This document shows, piece by piece, positions 42,340-64,000 of a stretch of 64,000 nt of DNA. The position numbers were made by a program, and so were the translations under genes. Under the pieces are notes generated by a model. That model was not told the DNA's origin. It saw only the letters and a program-made list of their open reading frames with translations, and ran no database searches. How positions within the stretch are numbered: position 1 is the stretch's first letter; each line of letters opens with the position of its first letter. The DNA is from Strigops habroptila (taxonomy: Eukaryota > Chordata > Aves > Psittaciformes > Psittacidae): contig NW_022651106.1 in assembly GCF_004027225.2 (NCBI RefSeq), positions 186,001-250,000 of the forward strand. Direction: 5' to 3'.

Positions 42340-42610
42340 CGATGCTATTGGCCAATGGGTGGCCAATGGGTGCCCAATGAATGGTCAATGGGTGGCCAAG
42401 GGTTGGCCAATGGATGGTCAATGGGTGGTCAAGGGTTGGCCAATGGGTGGTCAAGGGTTGGCCAATGGGTGGTCAATGGGTGGCCAATGGATGGTCAATG
42501 GGTGGCCAATGGGTAGTCAATAGGTGGCCAAGGGTTGGCCAATGGGTGGTCAAGGGGTGGCCAATGGGTGGCCCAACACTGTGGTCAACATCATTGGCCA
42601 ACAGTCATGG
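42340..42610. repeat. CCAAT-box tandem array (GGCCAATGGGTGGTCAA)
   Basis: Units of 11-22 bp. About nine exact GGCCAATGG sites, each fitting the NF-Y consensus, alternate with GGTCAATGG and GGCCAAGGG variants. Lies directly downstream of the CRE/CCAAT block. Confidence 0.8.
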
Positions 42611-44780
42611 TCAACGTTGGTCAAGACCCACCAAAAAGCCCCATTTTAGGGCCTTTTCCCCCCAAATTTCAGGGGTTTTCTCCTTTTTCAACCCATTTGA
42701 CCCCAAAAAAATGGGTGTTTTGGGGCAAAAAGTGTCTCTTTGTCCTCTCCTTGTTGTCAGAAAGCTCTAATTCGGTTGAGAATCCCTCAAATTTGGGGGT
42801 TAAGTGGAGGTTTTGGGAGTTATTTAACAAAAAATGGTACTTTAGGAGGGACAAAAATGGTTAAAATGGAGGTTTCAGCCCAATTTTGGGGTTGGGTTTG
42901 GGGAGGAAGAGGGGGTTTTGCTGTCAGAAAGGCCACAAAAGGGCTTTATTTCACTATTACTTAGAAAAATGGCAAGTTTTAGCAACAGAAAAGCAGTTTG
43001 GGGGGATTTTGATGAATTTAGACTGAAATTAATTAATTATGTAGTGAAATTGATGAATTTTATAGCAAAATTGATGAATTTTGAATGAAATAGATGAATT
43101 TTTGAGTGAATTTGCTGATTTTCTTAGTGAAATTTATGAAATTTTAGTGAATATTTTGATTTTTTAAGTGAAATTGCTGAATTTTTAGTGAATTTGCTGA
43201 ATTTCTAGTGAAATACAGTGAATTTTAAGTGAATTTGGTGAATTTTAGCGGAATTTGCTGAATCGGGAGTGAATTTTCTGAAATTTTGAGAGAATTTTTT
43301 TATTTTAATGTGAATTTCATTGATTTTGAAGTGAATTCCATTGATTTTGAGTGAATTTTATTAATTTTGAGTGAAATTCATGAATTTAGAAGTGAATTTG
43401 CTAAATTTTGAAGTGAATTTCATGAATTTTGAAGTGAATTTGCTGCAATTTCAGTGAATTGGGTGGAATTTTAGTGCATTTTTCTTCATTTCCACCGAAT
43501 TTTAACCCAAACCTGCCCCAAATTTCTTCCAAATTCATTATTTTCCACATTCCTTCATGCAAAAGAAGAGAATTTTTGGATTTTTGAGCCCATTTTCTTT
43601 AGTTTTAGTGAATTAAGTGATTTGGACCCAAATTTTCATCCAAATTTGGGGGTTTGGGGTGTTTAATTCTGAGGTTTTCCACCCGGATTTGATCAAAAGA
43701 GTTGATTTTAGGGTGTTTGGGGCTGTCTTGAGCTCTTTTTGTGCTTGAAAATGGCTTTTTGGGGGGGATTTGAGGTAGAATTTTGACTAAATCTTTCATT
43801 TTGGGGGATGAGTTAGGGATTTTCCCCCTTTAATTCCCAAAAAAATAGACCTTGGGGGGGATTTTGGTGCCATTTCTTAGTTTCAAATGGAATTTTCAGG
43901 GCTTTTGCCATCAATTTTGACCCAAATTCCCTCCAAAATGCTTAAAAAACTGGGATTTTCAGCTTTTTAGTGACAAAAAACACCATTTTGAGGCATTTGG
44001 GGGCACTTTGGAACCACTTTTTGGTTTAAAACTCAAGTTTTTGAGCGATTTTGGCCACAATTTCAATACAAATTCCCTCAAAAATGGTTAATTCTGATAT
44101 TTCCCCCCACTTTTTTCATTGAGAAAGTCCATTTTGGGAGGATTTTGATGAAAAAAGTCACTTTTTGGGGAGATTTGGATTTAAAAAGTCAGTTTTGGGG
44201 AAGGTTCTGATGAAAAAAGTCCATTTTGTGGAGGATTTTGATGAAAAAAGTCAGGTTTTGGGGGTATTTGGATTAAAAAAGTCCCTTTTTGGGGAGACTT
44301 GGATTAAAAAAGTCAGTTTTTGGGGGGGATTTTGATGAAAAAAGTCCATTTTGGGGAGGATTTTGATGAAAAAAGTCAGGTTTTGGGAGGATTTTGATGA
44401 AAAAAGTCAGGTTTTGGGGGGATTTTGATGAAAAAAGTCCATTTTGGGGGGAGGACTTGGCTGCAAAAAGCCCCTTTTGGGGGCGTTTTGGTGGCATTTG
44501 GGGGCTTTACTCCCCACTTTGTGCTTTCAAACTCCTCTTTGCAGAGCATTTGGCCCCCAGGGCAGTTTAATTGCTTTCATTCACCCAAAAAGAGCACTTT
44601 GGGGGGCATTTTCGCGTCGTTTTAAGCCATTGGCGCTCCTTATTAAGCCTCTTCGTCTCAAACTGCCTCCTTAATCCCCTCCAGAGCCTCAAACTGACCA
44701 TTTTCCCCCTTCTCTCACATAAAACCACGCAATTCCATAGGGAAACACCGCTTATTTCGTGCTTTTTACACTCATTTACC
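42611..44780. repeat. AT-rich intergenic region with two decayed arrays
   Basis: 43000-43480 has GAATTTTAGTGAATTTGCTG units. 44120-44470 has AAAAAGTCCATTTTGGGGAG units. The remainder is T-rich with TTTTGGGG phrases. RAB2B, expected here from mammalian order, was not recognised. Confidence 0.65.
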
Positions 44781-44879
44781 TCAGCTTTACCGCTGGGGGT
44801 GGGGGTGGGGGTGTGTGTGCGTGTATGTGCGCGCTTATTCACCGCTTATTCACCATTCCCACCCCCCCCAACCGCTTGC

Positions 44880-45414
44880 GAGCGGCGCCGGGTGTATTTT
44901 GGGCCGAAACGATGCGATTTCGGGCTGTTTTAACAGCGACTCCATGACTTTAAACCGCGTTTCCAACCGCTTCTCCCCGGCAATGGCGGCCTGAGGGGGG
45001 AAGGACCCCGCGACAAGATGGCGGCCGGGCTGCCCGCGGCGCTGCCTGCTCCGCCACCCCCCCTCCCTTCTTCCCTCCTCCCTCCCTCCCTCCCCTCTTT
45101 AGGAAGGTGGGACTTCCGGGTTGCGCCGCTCTCAGCCAATGGGCGCTTGAGCGGCTGCCCGTTTGGCCAATGAGAGGCGGGGAGGGGCGGGGCTAAGGCG
45201 CGTCCATTAGCGCTGGGCGGGGGGGTGTGGGGGGGGTGCGTCGCGCCTTGTTTCCAGCGCGCCGGGGGTGAGGCCGCGCCAAAGAGGAGGAGGAAGGAAA
45301 AGAGGAACTAAAGGGGGGGGGGGGGGAGGAAAACGGACACGGAAATACCCCCCCCGCCCCCCCGACCCCCCCTTTTCGGTAGCGGGGATCCCCCCCCACC
45401 CCCCCCCGCCGCAG
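44880..45414 (+). promoter_or_regulatory. CHD8: CHD8 CpG promoter and noncoding exon 1
   Basis: CpG-rich with YY1-like CAAGATGGCGGC at 45014-45025, an ETS-like ACTTCCGGG near 45112, and CCAAT boxes at 45136-45140 and 45167-45171. A donor GCCGCAG|GTAAGG at 45414 defines the end of a probable 5' UTR exon. The next acceptor is at 47122, just before the CHD8 ATG. Transcription start not determined. Confidence 0.65.
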
Positions 45415-45529
45415 GTAAGGGATCAATGGGGGTTATGGGGGGGGAAATGGGGGGGGGGAAAGGAGGGGGGTGGGTCGGGCTCCCCCCCCCCCCCACGGGG
45501 TGGTTCGGTCCTGGTGGGGGGGGGAGTAA

Positions 45530-47090
45530 CAACCAGTGCCCCCCGTTGCCCCCCATTGCCCCCCATTACCCTCCATTGCCCCCCATTGCCCCATTACTTT
45601 GGTCCCAGTCCCCCCATTGCCCTCCATTCCCCCCCTACTGGGCTCCCAGTGCCCCCATTGCCCCCTTACGGGGGTCCCAGTCCCCCCATTGCCCCCATGA
45701 CCTGCCATTGCCCCCCATTGCCGCCTTACTGGGGTCCCAGTAACCCTATTGCCCCATTACTGGGGTCCCAGTCCCCCTATTGCCCCCCATTGCCCCATTA
45801 TTGGGGTCCTAGTGCCCCCATTACACCCCATTCCCACCTTACTGGGGTCCCAGTGCCCCCATTGCCCCCTTAATGGGGCTCCCATTCCCCCCATTATCTC
45901 CTTTTGCCCCCCATTACCCCCCATTGCCCCATTAATAGAGTCCCAGTGACCCCTATTACTCCCTTACTGAGGTCCCAGTGCCCCCATTGCCCCCCATTAT
46001 CCCATTACTGGGGTCCCAGTGCCCTCATTACCCCCCATTGCCCCATTAATGGGCTCCCAGTGACCCCCATTACCCCCTTACTGGGCTCCCAGTCCCCCCA
46101 ATTGATCCCTATTGCCCCCTTACTGGGGTCCCAGTGCCCCCATTGCCCCCCATTACCTGCTAATGCCCTATTACTGGGGTCCCAGTGCCCTCATTGCCCC
46201 CCATTGCTGTATTACTGGTCTCCCAGTCCCCCCATTGCTCTCCATTCCTCCCCATTGCCCCCTTAATGGGGCTCCCATTCCCCCCATTGCCCCCCATTGT
46301 GCCCCATTACCCCTCATTGCCCCATTACTGGGCCCCCATTGCCCCATTACTGGGGTCCCAGTGCCCCCATTCCCCCCCATTGCCCCATTAGTGGGCTCCC
46401 AGTGACCCCCCATTCCCCCCTTACTGAGCTCCCAGTTTCCCCATTGCCCCCCATTGCCCCATTACTGGACTCCCAGTGCCCCCATTGCCCCTTATTCCCC
46501 CCCATTGCCCTTTATTCCCCCCCATTGCCCCATTAGTGGGCTCCCAGTGCCCCCCATTCCACTCCATTGCCCCCTTACTGGGGTCCCAGTGCCCCCATTG
46601 CCCCCCATTATCCCATTATTGGGGTCCCAGTGCCCCCATTGCCCCCCATTGTGCCATTATTGGGCTTCCATTGCCCCCCATTATGCCATTATTGGGGTCC
46701 CAGTGCCCCCATTGCCGCCCATTATCCCATTACTGGGGTCCCATTGCCCCCATTTTCCCCCATTGCCCCATTATTGGGGTCCCATTGCCCCCTTACTGGG
46801 GTCCCAGTGCCCCCATTGCCCCCCATTATGCCATTATTGGGGTCCCATTGCCCCCATTGTCCACCATTGCCCCATTATTGGGGTCCCATTGCCCCCTTAC
46901 TGGGGTCCCAGTGCCCCCATTGCCCCCCATTATGCCATTATTGGGGTCCCATTGCCCCCATTGCCCCCCATTATCCCATCGTTGGGGTCCCATTGCCCCC
47001 ATTACCCCTTTATTGGGGTCCCATTGACCCACTATTGGGGTCTCAGTGCCCCCCATTACCCCCCATTGCCCCCCCATTGGCTGCCATCCT
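45530..47090. repeat. CHD8 intron 1: CCCCATTGCCCCATTACTGG minisatellite
   Basis: Units GGGGTCCCAGTGCCCCCATT and GCCCCCCATTGCCCC of 20-50 bp. It carries long false frames on both strands (for example plus 46454-47152). Confidence 0.85.
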
Positions 47091-47173
47091 GCCCGGCTCT
47101 AACCAATCCCCTCTCTCCGCAGCCTCAAGCTCCGCCCCTCGCCCTGCCCTGATTGGCCGCCGCCCCTTCCAAC

Positions 47174-64000
<16,827 letters not shown>

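Noticed and set aside
46454-47152. Overlapping Pro/Ile-rich ORFs upstream of the CHD8 ATG
   Set aside because: Translations of the CCCCATTGCCCC array in CHD8 intron 1.

Overview
This window is eukaryotic and most probably avian, from a GC-rich, repeat-dense microchromosome. The evidence is chicken-like immunoglobulin VH segments, split genes with consensus splice sites, and introns filled with G/C-rich minisatellites. Four vertebrate genes are recognisable: SALL2 (+), METTL3 (+), TOX4 (-) and CHD8 (+). Their order and orientation match the mammalian block CHD8-RAB2B-TOX4-METTL3-SALL2 beside the T-cell receptor alpha/delta locus. RAB2B is not visible. Species was not determined.

Layout. 1-14.5 kb: a cluster of about fifteen VH-type pseudo-segments in both orientations, set in a degenerate 15-20 bp minisatellite. 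They have near-constant frameworks, variable CDRs, D-like sequence fused in frame after the last Cys, and no recognisable recombination signals. This is the architecture of avian VH gene-conversion donors. Part of the cluster is a palindrome of about 2.9 kb arms, and part is a 4.1 kb direct duplication. 14.5-18.1 kb: a roughly 60 bp satellite, an AT-rich island and an AT-rich minisatellite. 18.2-18.4 kb: a CpG-rich promoter-like block with an RFX X-box. 21.1-27.7 kb: SALL2 in three exons. Its large exon carries a 24 bp coding minisatellite of about 540 residues, a probable frameshift at a poly-C tract and eroded C-terminal zinc fingers. 27.8-28.4 kb: a tandem array of YY1-like plus RFX-like motifs in front of METTL3. 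28.6 kb: METTL3 exon 1. The rest of METTL3 and the last exon of TOX4 are missing at an assembly gap near 29.5 kb. 30.2-40.2 kb: TOX4 on the minus strand, eight of its coding exons visible. 40.2-45.4 kb: the TOX4 promoter (probably bidirectional), a 1.7 kb minisatellite, a small CRE/CCAAT-bearing block with a CCAAT-box array, AT-rich sequence and the CHD8 CpG promoter. 47.1-64 kb: CHD8 coding exons from the start codon through both chromodomains and both helicase lobes, 1,222 codons with all junction phases consistent. The gene runs off the window.

How the genes relate. SALL2 is a zinc-finger transcription factor, METTL3 the catalytic m6A RNA methyltransferase, TOX4 an HMG-box protein of the PNUTS-PP1 complex and CHD8 a chromatin remodeller. 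They are linked by conserved synteny, not by an operon. Nearly every intron holds its own tandem repeat, and these arrays generate most of the long spurious reading frames. No retroviral, Polinton-like, LINE or CRISPR element was recognised.
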